Assembly (NCBI GenBank): GCA_016794345.1
Contig: JAEUKE010000269.1
Coordinates: 1-64,000 of the forward strand
Reading direction: 5' to 3'
Source: Myxococcales bacterium
GTDB lineage: Bacteria > Myxococcota_A > Polyangia > Polyangiales > Polyangiaceae
Length of the DNA: 64,000 nucleotides
Shown here: piece after piece, positions 1 to 8,375 of the stretch
How positions within the stretch are numbered: the stretch's first letter is position 1
Layout of the letters: every line of letters starts with the position of its first letter
The notes under the pieces: generated by a model
What the model was told of the DNA's origin: nothing
The model's input: the letters and a program-made list of their open reading frames with translations, nothing else
The model's database searches: none
Program-made: the position numbers and the translations under genes

Positions 1-864
1 CGCCTCGAGCACGACGTCGTAGATGGCCCGCTGCGTGTCGGAGAACCGGCCCGTGACGGGCCAGGTGCGTGTGATGTCGCTCGCCCACCCCTCGGGGCTC
101 TCGCCTCCGACGTCGCAGAGGAGGAGATCGCCCGGCGACAAAACCCCGTCGTGGCCATGGTTGTGCAGCACCTCGCCGCGCACGGTGACGATCGGCCCGT
201 AGGCGTCATCCATCCCCGCGCGTCGCAGCTCGGCGACGATCGCGGCGCAGACCTCGGCCTCCGTCTTCGCGCCGCGCGTCGCGCGCATCCCCGCCACGTG
301 GGCGACAGACGACACGCGCCCCGCTGCGCGAAGCTGCGCGACCGCCCCGTCGTCGTGGACGAGGCGCAGCGCGATGATCGCGTCCGCGAGCACCGCGTCA
401 CCCTCGTCGGTCAGCGCCGCTCCGGCGCCCGCCTCGACCGGTCGACCGAGGAGCTTCGTGATCCAGGCCGCCGTCTGCGCGTCCTGCGGGGGGAGCGTCG
501 CGACCTCCCGATGCTCGGCCACGGCAGACGCGAGCTCGCCGAGCGGTCGCGCCTCGTCCATCGCTCGGTCACGCCGGACTTCATCGAGCTCCGGACGAGG
601 CCCGTGCCAGAGCGCGTCGTCCCGATCGGGGGGCTCGGCGAAGAGCGTGGCGCGCCCTCCGGCAAGAAGGAGCGCGGCGCCGGGCATCGACTGTCCGACC
701 AGGTAGAGGAAATGGCTCGAGGCGCGGAACGGGTAGGTGTTGCCCGGGTAGTTCCTGGCGACGGGTGCGCCGGCAGGGATGAGGATCGGGCGCTCGAGGC
801 GCTGCATCAGCGCTCTGCGGCGCGCGGAGCAAGCGGCGGCAGAGGTCGTCGGGAAGCCGGCCAT
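1..864 (-). CDS. Xaa-Pro aminopeptidase (M24 family), C-terminus beyond window
   Basis: Metallopeptidase of the aminopeptidase P type, which removes the N-terminal residue before proline. The frame is open from an ATG at 864 down to base 1 (288 codons), so the last part of the enzyme is missing. Residues about 25-60 match the aminopeptidase P N-terminal domain (NYPGNTYPFRASSHFLYL). The M24 fold begins near residue 225 with HNHGHDG at 234-240. It continues with GDLLLCDVGGE (first metal Asp at about 251) and SDITRTWP (second metal Asp at about 263). The remaining His/Glu/Glu ligands would lie past the window edge. An in-frame ATG at 942 would add 26 residues rich in Arg/Pro/Gly; I prefer 864 because family homology starts just after it. 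The next gene is divergent (starts 1064). Confidence 0.88.
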   Translation of the reverse strand, partial: MAGFPTTSAAACSARRRALMQRLERPILIPAGAPVARNYPGNTYPFRASSHFLYLVGQSMPGAALLLAGGRATLFAEPPDRDDALWHGPRPELDEVRRDRAMDEARPLGELASAVAEHREVATLPPQDAQTAAWITKLLGRPVEAGAGAALTDEGDAVLADAIIALRLVHDDGAVAQLRAAGRVSSVAHVAGMRATRGAKTEAEVCAAIVAELRRAGMDDAYGPIVTVRGEVLHNHGHDGVLSPGDLLLCDVGGESPEGWASDITRTWPVTGRFSDTQRAIYDVVLEA

Positions 865-1063
865 GCGGATGTTCTTGCACGGATCGCTTCGCGGCGGGCG
901 GCGGCCTGGTGGATCTTCGGCTCCCCGCCGACCCGACGACATGGGACCGGATCGTGGGCTCCGGCGGACGCGAACGAGGCAATCTCCCTGAAAACACAGG
1001 TGATGGGCCCCATTGCTCAGGCCGGCCCGATCCGTGCAAAGCGGTAAGACCGGAGGCTTGGTC

Positions 1064-1759
1064 ATGACCGCTCGAGCGATGTCCGAGGAGTCGAGACAAC
1101 TGGCGCTGGCGCCGCGCAGCGTGCCCCGTCCGGGCGCCGTCGTCGCAGCGGTCCCGCTCCCGCGGCCCGCGCCCTCGAGGCCAGCGCCGCCGCCCCTTCC
1201 GCCGGCGTCGTCGCGCCAGGCCATTCCCCCGCCGCCGTCTCGACCCGCGCTGCCGCCTCCCTCCGCGAGCACGCCCGCTCGGAGCGGCGCCGCGTCGTCG
1301 GTGCCGCCGCCGAGCAGCGTCCGGCGGCTGCCCCCTCCCCTCGTGCGGCGGGCCCCCTCCACGCTGCCCGCGCCGCCGCCGAAGCCCTCCGGGCCGCCGC
1401 CGTCCGCCTCCGTGCCGCCCACGTTGCCGCCTTCGCCGGAGCTCCACCTGCAGTCTCCGCGAGCGGGCCTTCGCATCCCGGGCCCTCCGCTGGTGCCCGG
1501 GAGCATGACACAACCGTCATTGCTTCGCACCCACGTGGGGCTCGGCGTGATCGAGCTCGATCACGAGGGGGCGCCCGTTCCGACGAAGTCCGCGCGGACA
1601 CGTTTCGTCGTCACCCCGGGCCCACGCCCCGGGCAGCTCCTCCTCACCGCCGTCGCCGAGAGCGCGGACCTCGACCGCGACGCGCTCGTCGTCTCGCTCG
1701 CGGCCGAAGGGGGCATCGACGACAAGCGCCTCGCCCGCGCCCTCATCGGCGTTCGCTGA
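1064..1759 (+). CDS. Proline-rich hypothetical protein
   Basis: Protein of 231 aa with no recognised family. Residues about 20-130 are low-complexity, dominated by Pro, Ala, Ser and Arg. The last ~85 residues are more ordered (VGLGVIELDHEG, then an acidic stretch ending RLARALIGVR). Such a layout suggests a disordered linker plus a small C-terminal interaction domain, but this is inference. I chose the ATG at 1064 because a GGAGG stands 8 nt upstream; an earlier in-frame start at 1013 has no such site. The frame on the opposite strand is also open and Arg-rich, as expected of a shadow. Codon third positions are strongly G/C in the chosen frame. It could still be a poorly conserved lineage-specific gene. 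Confidence 0.6.
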   Translation: MTARAMSEESRQLALAPRSVPRPGAVVAAVPLPRPAPSRPAPPPLPPASSRQAIPPPPSRPALPPPSASTPARSGAASSVPPPSSVRRLPPPLVRRAPSTLPAPPPKPSGPPPSASVPPTLPPSPELHLQSPRAGLRIPGPPLVPGSMTQPSLLRTHVGLGVIELDHEGAPVPTKSARTRFVVTPGPRPGQLLLTAVAESADLDRDALVVSLAAEGGIDDKRLARALIGVR

Positions 1760-1806
1760 GGCGAGCGCTCGGCGCAACCCGATCGTGTGTGGTGTAGGCT
1801 CGTCGT

Positions 1807-2613
1807 ATGCGCGTCTCCGCTTTCTTTCTCTGCTTGCTCCTCCTCTCCTGTGGCGACAGCGCGGACGGGTCGGCGACCGGGGAGTCCAGCGGGAGCGGCG
1901 CCACGAGCACCACCGGCACGGGGATCTCGGACCCCACGTGCTCGGCGGCCTTCCGTGTCCTGCAGAAGGACGCCTACAGCGACGTCGCCGGCCGAACGAG
2001 CGAGCTCTGGCCTCCGCACACCACGACCGTGCTCGATCTCAGCTGCCCCGGCGAGGGCGTCGTGACCGCCTTCCAGGCGAACCACGGGACCGAGCCTGGT
2101 GAGGTCGACGCCAACGGCGACGTGTTCCTCGTCGAGACAACCAAGGTCACGACGACCGGACCGAAGAGCGAGCTCTTGGCGCTGCAGGCCGCGTACGCCA
2201 ACTGCTCGTGTGACGGCGCGACCAAGTTCCTGAGCCTCGATTCGCTCGAGGAGGCGACCGCTTCCGCGCTGCTCCAGACGGTCTCCGACTACCTGAGCCA
2301 GAACCTCACGTGCTCCTCCGCCACGACGGACGAGCTCGTCATGCTCCTCGCGAACGGCGAAATCGCCGCGGCCCTCGACATCTTCCCGACCTGCTCCTGG
2401 GCGAGCGGCGCCTCCTTCGAGGAGGGCCTCGACCAGGCGCTGACCACGCTCCTCGAGCAGACGAGCGAGGTGCTCGCCGGATACCACGTCTGCAACAACG
2501 ACGCGGCCCTGCAGAAGGCCCTCTTCGACGCGTACACCCCCGGCGCGACGGTCGTCGCGTGTGATCCCGACGTCGACACCTGTCGCGGCCCCCTCTGGCT
2601 CTACTCCCCCTGA
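1807..2613 (+). CDS. Putative lipoprotein, function unknown
   Basis: 268-aa protein with an N-terminal lipoprotein signal: a hydrophobic run FFLCLLLL followed by the lipobox LLSC (Cys15). A Gly/Ser/Thr-rich tether of about 25 residues follows (GSATGESSGSGATSTTGTG), a pattern common in myxobacterial outer-membrane lipoproteins. The mature part contains at least eight cysteines (for example CSAAF, CPGE, CSCDG, CSS, CSW, CNNDA, CDPDVDTC), so disulfides in the periplasm or at the cell surface are likely. No enzymatic motif was recognised. It is followed by a convergent carboxypeptidase gene 7 bp away and stands alone as a transcription unit. Confidence 0.78.
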   Translation: MRVSAFFLCLLLLSCGDSADGSATGESSGSGATSTTGTGISDPTCSAAFRVLQKDAYSDVAGRTSELWPPHTTTVLDLSCPGEGVVTAFQANHGTEPGEVDANGDVFLVETTKVTTTGPKSELLALQAAYANCSCDGATKFLSLDSLEEATASALLQTVSDYLSQNLTCSSATTDELVMLLANGEIAAALDIFPTCSWASGASFEEGLDQALTTLLEQTSEVLAGYHVCNNDAALQKALFDAYTPGATVVACDPDVDTCRGPLWLYSP

Positions 2614-2620
2614 GGGGCGC

Positions 2621-3664
2621 TCAGAGCTCGAGGCCCCGCACGAAGGGCAGGAGCGCGGTCGCGATGGCAGCGGACTCCGCCGCCACACGCGGCGGGTTGA
2701 ACCAGCCGAACGGCTCGAGGAGGCGCGACGGCCTCATGCTCCGGCCCCCGCGCGAGCACTCCACGAGGAGCGAGAGCGCCCCGTGCCGCGCGTGGAACCA
2801 ATCGAGCTCGAGCCCGCCGGCGGTGACCCCACGCGCCCAGCGTGCGCAGCTCCGCGCCGCGTAGGGGCGCCTCGGATCGACGGCGTGAGCGATGCGTGAG
2901 GCCCAGGCCTCGTGCTCGGCCGCGTCGTGGACCCGCGCGGTGCTCGAGGCCAACGGGAAGAGCACCGCGCCGCCGAAGCTGTGGAGCGAGACGGCGCGCT
3001 CGACTCGGACCGGCGAGAGGTGGTGCGCGAGCGCCTCCACCTCGGGCTCGCTCGCGGCGCGCGAGCCGGGGTTGAAGAGGCCCCGCAAGAGGCGCTGGAC
3101 CAGCCCGAGCTTGCCCCAGGACTCGTCGAAGTTGCGGTTCAGGTCGACGCCGCGTGCGTTGTGCCGCACGAAGCGCCGCCGCCCGGCCCGCAGGTTCCGA
3201 TCGACGCGACGGATGCCGTCCGGGTTGACGATGGGGATAGCAATGACAGATCTGTCGCCTAGCTCGTGAGCCAGCAGCTGCTCGAGCAGGGCGAAGCAGC
3301 TCTCGACCCCGATCCACTCGTTGGGGTGGACGCCGGCGAGGATCACCGTGGTGCGATAGAGGGTGCCCCGCTCCGTCTTGCCGCCGGGCGCGGACGCGCT
3401 CGAGGCCTCGCGGCCGAGGTGGAGCGCCAGGAGCGGCTCCCCTTCGACGCTGCGACCGAGGTGGTGGGGGCGATAACCCTTGTCGATCAGCCGCCGCATC
3501 GTCGCGAGCATCTCGCCGTACCCGCGGTAGGGGCCGAGGCCGCGCGCCACGAGCGCCGGACCGAGCGGCGGAGCAGCGCTCTTCGCGATGGCCTGCTCGA
3601 GCAAGGCGGTCGCGACCGCGGATTGGACGTCGGCTCGTGGCTGCTGTTCGACCGTGAGGCTCAA
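2621..3664 (-). CDS. M14 zinc carboxypeptidase
   Basis: 347-aa peptidase of family M14, which cleaves C-terminal residues from peptides or peptidoglycan stems. The full active site is visible. The HxxE zinc motif is in HPNEWIG (His113, Glu116). NPDG is at 147-150, and the substrate-binding segment RHNARGVDLNRNFD spans 167-180. The third zinc ligand is in LHSFGG (His228), and the probable catalytic glutamate lies in LLVECSRGG (Glu302). No signal peptide is evident; the first ~35 residues are Ala/Gln-rich. The length is close to a bare M14 catalytic domain with a short N-terminal extension. It is monocistronic, convergent with the upstream lipoprotein gene and divergent from the sigma54 activator at 3902. 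The physiological substrate cannot be told from sequence. Confidence 0.9.
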   Translation of the reverse strand: MSLTVEQQPRADVQSAVATALLEQAIAKSAAPPLGPALVARGLGPYRGYGEMLATMRRLIDKGYRPHHLGRSVEGEPLLALHLGREASSASAPGGKTERGTLYRTTVILAGVHPNEWIGVESCFALLEQLLAHELGDRSVIAIPIVNPDGIRRVDRNLRAGRRRFVRHNARGVDLNRNFDESWGKLGLVQRLLRGLFNPGSRAASEPEVEALAHHLSPVRVERAVSLHSFGGAVLFPLASSTARVHDAAEHEAWASRIAHAVDPRRPYAARSCARWARGVTAGGLELDWFHARHGALSLLVECSRGGRSMRPSRLLEPFGWFNPPRVAAESAAIATALLPFVRGLEL

Positions 3665-3901
3665 GGCAAGAGGACCCTATACGCAGGTCGCCTGGCGTCA
3701 AGTAACGCTTCGTCAGGTCCCAGGCTCATCCCGCGGAAGACCGTACCGCGACGGCACGGAACCTCGAGGCGGCGAAAAGAGCGCGCCATAGCAATGACAT
3801 TCCTGTCATGTCGGACAGAGAGACGAGCGGCGGATTTCGACCAGCAAAACATTGGATCCGTCCTTGCTCAAGTCGATGCCGAGGCAGGGAGGAGAACCTC
3901 G

Positions 3902-5251
3902 ATGGATACCCCGAGGCGCGCATCGCTTGCGCTGATGACCAACGACCCGAAGCTCGAGCGTCTCGCGACGAGCATCGCGATGGAGCGCGACGTCGAGCTC
4001 CGCATCGCCCGGACGGACCTGGAGGCGACGGAGCTGCTCCGCAGTCATTCCGAGGTCGTGCGCGTCATCGATATGGCGCCCTCCTCCCCGATCGCGGCCG
4101 CCGACCGAGAGGCCCTCCGCCTGTGGACGCGGCAAGACACGGACGTCTTGGTGCTCGCCGCGCGTGAGAAGATGGCCCGCCGCGTGCAAGTCCTGAGCTA
4201 CGACCGCGCAGAGTTTGCAGCGTGTGGCGACGAGATCCTCGGCGCCCTGCTCCCGGCTTGCTCAAAACGAGACCCCGCTCATCTCATTCTTGGACAGAGC
4301 GAGGGCGTACGGCGCGTGTGCGAGCAGGTCCGATGCGTCTCGCAGTTCCGCGACGTCTCGGTGCTCGTGCTCGGGGAGACAGGGACCGGCAAGGAGGTCG
4401 TCGCCCGCGCCCTGCACGAGGTCAACGCCCCGGCGGATGCGCCCTTCGTCGCGGTGAACTGCGCCGCGATCCCCGCGTCCCTCTTCGAGAGCGAGCTCTT
4501 CGGCCACGAAGCCGGGTCGTTCACCGGAGCGAAGGGGGCCCGCCCCGGCCTCTTCGAGGCCGCCGCCGACGGGACCCTCTTCCTGGACGAGGTCGGAGAG
4601 CTGCCAGCCGACCTCCAGCCGAAGCTGCTCCGTGCGCTCGAGACCCGCCAGTTCCGCCGCGTCGGCGGCCAGAAGACGATCCCGCTCACCGCGCGCATCG
4701 TGAGCGCCACGAACCGCGGCCTCAACGGGGCGCGAGACTCGACCCTCCGGCTCGACCTCCACTTCCGGCTCGCGGGCTTCACGATCGAGCTGTCGCCTCT
4801 GCGTGATCGCGGCGGCGACGTCGAGCTCCTGGCGCGGAGCTTCCTCGAGGGGTTCGTCAGGCGGAACCACACCTTGCCGATGCGGCTCGCCGACGGCGCG
4901 CTCGACGTCCTCGCCGCACACGACTGGCCCGGGAACGTCCGCGAGCTCAAGGCCGTGGTGGAGCGAGCCGCGATCCTCGCGCGTAGCGAGATCGTCGACG
5001 TCACACACGTCTCGGATTCGCTCGGTCGCGCCGCGCCGCGGCTCCTCGACTCGGAGCCTGCGAACGACACCACGCTCACCACCGGCGCGCTGACGGACGG
5101 CTCGGGGATCAGCGGGCTCCGTCGGATCGAGAAGGACCTGGTCCTGGCCGTCTTCGAAGACGCCCACAAGAACCTCAGCCTCGCGTCGCGCGTGCTCGGC
5201 GTGCCGCGCTCCACCCTGCGAGACAAGCTCCGCCGCTACGGCGCGATGTGA
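3902..5251 (+). CDS. Sigma54-dependent transcriptional activator (NtrC family)
   Basis: 449-aa bacterial enhancer-binding protein. Residues 1-125 form a nonstandard N-terminal sensory region, without a recognisable receiver, PAS, GAF or FHA signature. The AAA+ domain has Walker A GETGTGKE at 158-165, the sigma54-contacting loop as GSFTGA at 205-210 (an A-to-S variant of GAFTGA) and Walker B LFLDE at 226-230. The arginine-finger region and the WPGNVREL motif follow. The C-terminus is a Fis-type helix-turn-helix (NLSLASRVLGVPRSTLRDKL). I chose the ATG at 3902 because GGGAGGAG lies 8-15 nt upstream. The frame stays open upstream to 3266, but that part is antisense to the carboxypeptidase gene. 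It sits convergent with the kinase gene; the stop and the kinase stop overlap by about 16 bp. Confidence 0.92.
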   Translation: MDTPRRASLALMTNDPKLERLATSIAMERDVELRIARTDLEATELLRSHSEVVRVIDMAPSSPIAAADREALRLWTRQDTDVLVLAAREKMARRVQVLSYDRAEFAACGDEILGALLPACSKRDPAHLILGQSEGVRRVCEQVRCVSQFRDVSVLVLGETGTGKEVVARALHEVNAPADAPFVAVNCAAIPASLFESELFGHEAGSFTGAKGARPGLFEAAADGTLFLDEVGELPADLQPKLLRALETRQFRRVGGQKTIPLTARIVSATNRGLNGARDSTLRLDLHFRLAGFTIELSPLRDRGGDVELLARSFLEGFVRRNHTLPMRLADGALDVLAAHDWPGNVRELKAVVERAAILARSEIVDVTHVSDSLGRAAPRLLDSEPANDTTLTTGALTDGSGISGLRRIEKDLVLAVFEDAHKNLSLASRVLGVPRSTLRDKLRRYGAM

Positions 5252-6969
5252 GCGAGCCGCTCCCGCGCGAGGCGCGGGACGTCGGGGTGCGAGGTCGCCA
5301 GCACGTCGCGCTTCTTCGCGGACGGACGGGCGACACGCGCCGCTTCGAGCTCGTGCAGGGCCGGCAGGATCTCCGCGGACGCGACGCCCGACGCGGACAG
5401 TCGACGCCCGCTCGCCGCAGCGAGGCGGAGCGCACCGACCGAGAGCTGGCTCAGCCGCCGCGCGAGGAGCGTCTCCCGGCCACAACCCGCCTGAATGGCG
5501 GTCCGGGTGAGCTCGACGATGAGCCCAGGGAGGCCGCCAGCGTGCCGCGCGATGCAGGGCGCACAATCGGTCGGCACGCTCTGCCCTCCGCAAGCACCAA
5601 TGAGGAGATGAGCGAGCTCCCTCGCCTCGGGCTCCGCGAGCGGCCCCACGGACACGTCCACGACGTCCGCGCCCGCCCCTTGCAGAAAGCTCCGCGATTC
5701 CATCGAGCAGGCGACCAACATGGCACCGACGCGCATCCGGATGAGCTTCCTCAGGATGATCTGACTCTCCCGATCGAGCCAATCGGCGTCTTCGATGACC
5801 AACGCGATCACGCGCCCCTGCGCCTGCGCTCGCAGCGTGGCAGCGAGGAGCTCGGCCCAGGCCTGCGGCGGCTGTCCCTCCCCGTCGTCGACCGGACCCG
5901 CGACGGCCCCACAACCTTCGAGCACCGCGTCGACGAGCGTGAGCGGGACGCGCTCGCGCCGGCTGCCCCGCACGCGGACGAGGCACACGCCTGGTCCGCG
6001 CTGCGCGACAAGGTCGCCGAATCGGTTCAAGACCGCGCCTCGGCCGCTTCCCCATTGCCCGACGACGCGACAGAGCACGGTTCCTCCGTCGGCGGCTCGA
6101 TCCAGCTCGGAGAACAGCTTCATCAAGACCTGCGCACGGCCCACGAACGGCGGCTTGCACGGCCTCAGCTGCCGCGCCGGCGCGGCGTCGAGCCGAGTCA
6201 GAACCTCGCTGCCGCTCGGTCGCATGTCGGGGTCTCGGGCCAGGAGGTCCATCGCGAGCTGCGCCAGCGCGTGCGGCGCGTGCGGAGCGCGACTCTGCAC
6301 CGGAACCGGCGGCATCGTCCGCTTGGCGAGGAGCGCGGAGAGCCCGCCGTCGTCATAAGGGAGCGATCCGGTGAGGCATTGATAGAGGAGCGCTCCGAAG
6401 GCGTACCAATCGAGAGCGGGGGAAGCGTACGTGGTGGTCGCTTGCTCGGGCGCCATGTAAGCGGGCGTGCCGATCGACCCGGTCGGCACGAGCGCCAGCG
6501 GGGGCCCGAGCTCGGTCGCGAGCCCGAGGTCCACCAGGACGAGCCGGCCCTCCTTCGTCGCGATGACGTTCGAGGGCTTGACGTCGCGGTGCACGATCCC
6601 GGCGCCGTGCAAAGCGACGAGCGCCTCCGCGGTCTGCACGAGCGCAGGGCGGAGCCGCCGCTCGTCCGGAGCCGCGCCGGGCGCGCGATCTCCGCGCACC
6701 CACCGGAGCAGGTCCATCCCTTCGACGAGCTCCATCGTCAGGTACCAATCCTCGCGACCTTTGACGATCTCCCCGAGGACGACGACGTTCCGCTGGTAGA
6801 GGTCCGACGTCCCCAGGACGGTGCGCCGGAGCCGCGCCGTCGCGCCGGGGCGAGGCCCGACCATTCGCTTGAGCGCGATGGTTGCTCCGAGGAGCCGGTC
6901 GTTGGCCTCGTAGACGACGCCGCTGCCCCCACGACCAACCTCCCGGACGATCTCGAACCGACCGAGCAT
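5236..6969 (-). CDS. Ser/Thr protein kinase with C-terminal ATPase-like domain
   Basis: 577-aa PknK-like protein. Residues 5-255 form a Hanks-type kinase: Gly loop GRGGSG (12-17), ATP lysine in IALKR (Lys34), catalytic loop HRDVKPSN (127-134), a DLG variant of the DFG metal motif (147-149) and an APE motif as MAPEQ. From about residue 270 (PPFVGRAQ) an AAA/STAND-like ATPase region begins, but the P-loop is atypical (GQWGSGRGAV). A Walker B-like VIEDADWLDRES is present further on. The protein ends after a short helical stretch, much shorter than classical PknK/AfsR-type regulators, which carry TPRs. The gene is divergent from the roadblock-containing run starting at 7039, 69 bp away, so shared regulation and a role as input to that system are plausible inferences. 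Confidence 0.88.
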   Translation of the reverse strand: MLGRFEIVREVGRGGSGVVYEANDRLLGATIALKRMVGPRPGATARLRRTVLGTSDLYQRNVVVLGEIVKGREDWYLTMELVEGMDLLRWVRGDRAPGAAPDERRLRPALVQTAEALVALHGAGIVHRDVKPSNVIATKEGRLVLVDLGLATELGPPLALVPTGSIGTPAYMAPEQATTTYASPALDWYAFGALLYQCLTGSLPYDDGGLSALLAKRTMPPVPVQSRAPHAPHALAQLAMDLLARDPDMRPSGSEVLTRLDAAPARQLRPCKPPFVGRAQVLMKLFSELDRAADGGTVLCRVVGQWGSGRGAVLNRFGDLVAQRGPGVCLVRVRGSRRERVPLTLVDAVLEGCGAVAGPVDDGEGQPPQAWAELLAATLRAQAQGRVIALVIEDADWLDRESQIILRKLIRMRVGAMLVACSMESRSFLQGAGADVVDVSVGPLAEPEARELAHLLIGACGGQSVPTDCAPCIARHAGGLPGLIVELTRTAIQAGCGRETLLARRLSQLSVGALRLAAASGRRLSASGVASAEILPALHELEAARVARPSAKKRDVLATSHPDVPRLARERLAHIAP

Positions 6970-7038
6970 GCCGGCGCACCAGCAATGGTCGGACCAAGCG
7001 CCGCTGGCGACCGGCACGCCTCTTGATGGGCCGGAAGC

Positions 7039-7410
7039 ATGCAAAGCGTCCTCGAGTCGATCAAGGTGGGCTGTCCGGGCTGCGTCGCCGTTGCGATCGC
7101 CGAGTCCGCGACAGGAGCGCTCGTCTCCACCGTCGCCGATAGCCCGAGCGACCACGCCATGCTCGACCGCGCGGCGGCCGTCATACCCGATCTCTTCGCC
7201 TGGCTGGACGCCCTCGACGCTCCCGCACCGTTCTCGGACAAGGCTGAGCCCCCCGGCCTGGCGCGGCTGGTCATCGCGGCCGGTCCGCGCCAGCTCGTCG
7301 CGCTCCGCGGGAGCGAGCACACATTGATCGGGCTGGTCCCGCCCCGCGCCGCCCCGCTGCTCACGCGCGCTGCCAACGCCCTCTTCGCGCCGAAGGCGAC
7401 GGCCGCATGA
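7039..7410 (+). CDS. Roadblock/LC7-like small protein
   Basis: 123-aa protein whose pattern fits a roadblock/LC7 (MglB-like) fold: an N-terminal helix, a pair of strands (VAVAIAESATGALVS), a long helix and final strands (RQLVALRGSEHTLIGLV) before a C-terminal helix. The resemblance is structural and weak, so the family call is tentative. It is the first gene of a long co-directional run and overlaps the next gene by an ATGA (stop 7408-7410, start 7407), implying translational coupling. Two further roadblock-like proteins follow at 9482 and 11651. Roadblock proteins usually regulate small Ras-like GTPases such as MglA, yet no GTPase is encoded here. Confidence 0.6.
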   Translation: MQSVLESIKVGCPGCVAVAIAESATGALVSTVADSPSDHAMLDRAAAVIPDLFAWLDALDAPAPFSDKAEPPGLARLVIAAGPRQLVALRGSEHTLIGLVPPRAAPLLTRAANALFAPKATAA

Positions 7411-8228
7411 CCTACGGGTCGCTCGCGGCAGCCACGCGCCTCCTCGCGAGGATCGAGGAGCTGGCGTCGGACGCCACCGGCGCGCTCGTCTTCGCCTCTC
7501 GCACCGAGCCCGTCGGCACCATCCTGCTCGAGGGCGGCCGCATCTGCTGGATTGGCGCGAAGGGACTGGGCCGCCGGCTCACGGATCTGTTGACCGAGCG
7601 GAGCGGCGGCCTCGGACGCGAGCAAGTCGAAGACGTATTCGGGTGGTGCAGCCGGACCGGCTCGCCGCTCGGCGAGGCGCTGATCGAGAGCGGGCTGCTC
7701 GGCCCCGACGGCCTGCGCGAGGCGCTGAGCCGTCACAGCGCGGAATCGCTGCTCCTCATCGCGCCGCACGCCGAGCAGGTCCAATGGCTCTCCCACAAAC
7801 ACCGCCGTTACGACGCGCGCTTCACCTTCCGGGCGTTCGACCTGCTCCTCGCCGCCGGCGCCGCGACGGCTCCCGAGCTGGCCGCGACGGCCACCGCGCA
7901 CCTCGAGCGCATCCTCAGAGGCGGCGGCGCCGGGATCGCGCTCGCCCGCGACGACGCCGAGAAGCTCGTCTGCGTCGGCGGCCTGCGCTGCGGAGACTGG
8001 TCGGTGACTTCGGTCGAGCGTTTGGCTTCTTATGCGGGCATGGCGGTCGACCTGGCGGACTTCGTCGCCCCGTCTCACGAGGCGATGGCCGTCGGCCAGC
8101 CCTCGGGCGCGAGCCTCACGATCTGGAGGCACGACGAGATCGTCTACGTCGCCGTCGGCGCCGATACGTCGCTGCTGCCGCTCAAGGTCGCGTCGCTCAG
8201 CGGCACGTTCACGCTGCTCCGTCGCTGA
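7407..8228 (+). CDS. DUF4388/PATAN-like protein
   Basis: 273-aa protein. Residues ~5-60 resemble the start of DUF4388/PATAN domains found in gliding and signalling proteins (ATGALVFASRTEPVGTILLEGGRICWIGA). The central part holds a MshEN-like motif, GSPLGEALIESGLLGPDGLREAL at about 88-110, known from proteins that assemble around type IV pilus and gliding machinery. The C-terminal ~100 residues (WSVTSVERLASYAG to the end) look like another alpha/beta regulatory domain, possibly roadblock-like. It has no catalytic motif, signal peptide or TM segment, so it is probably a cytoplasmic scaffold or adaptor. Start overlaps the upstream gene (ATGA), supporting joint expression. Exact family assignment needs a profile search. 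Confidence 0.6.
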   Translation: MTYGSLAAATRLLARIEELASDATGALVFASRTEPVGTILLEGGRICWIGAKGLGRRLTDLLTERSGGLGREQVEDVFGWCSRTGSPLGEALIESGLLGPDGLREALSRHSAESLLLIAPHAEQVQWLSHKHRRYDARFTFRAFDLLLAAGAATAPELAATATAHLERILRGGGAGIALARDDAEKLVCVGGLRCGDWSVTSVERLASYAGMAVDLADFVAPSHEAMAVGQPSGASLTIWRHDEIVYVAVGADTSLLPLKVASLSGTFTLLRR

Positions 8229-8375
8229 CGTCGGAACCCGACACCCGCGCTGACGAAACCCGACAGGGACGCCACCGACACGATGTCGGATCGGCGCGAA
8301 ACGAGGCGGCGCGGTTGGATCGGAGATTGCTCGAGACCGTGCGTGCTTCGCTCGACGCAGCGCCGAAACGAGCCG

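Noticed and set aside
3266..3901. Upstream extension of the sigma54 activator frame
   Set aside because: It lies antisense to the carboxypeptidase, and the good ribosome site is at 3902.
5248..7026. 592-aa open frame on the + strand
   Set aside because: Arg/His/Glu-rich text with no domain, fully antisense to the kinase whose motifs are clear; a G+C-driven shadow.
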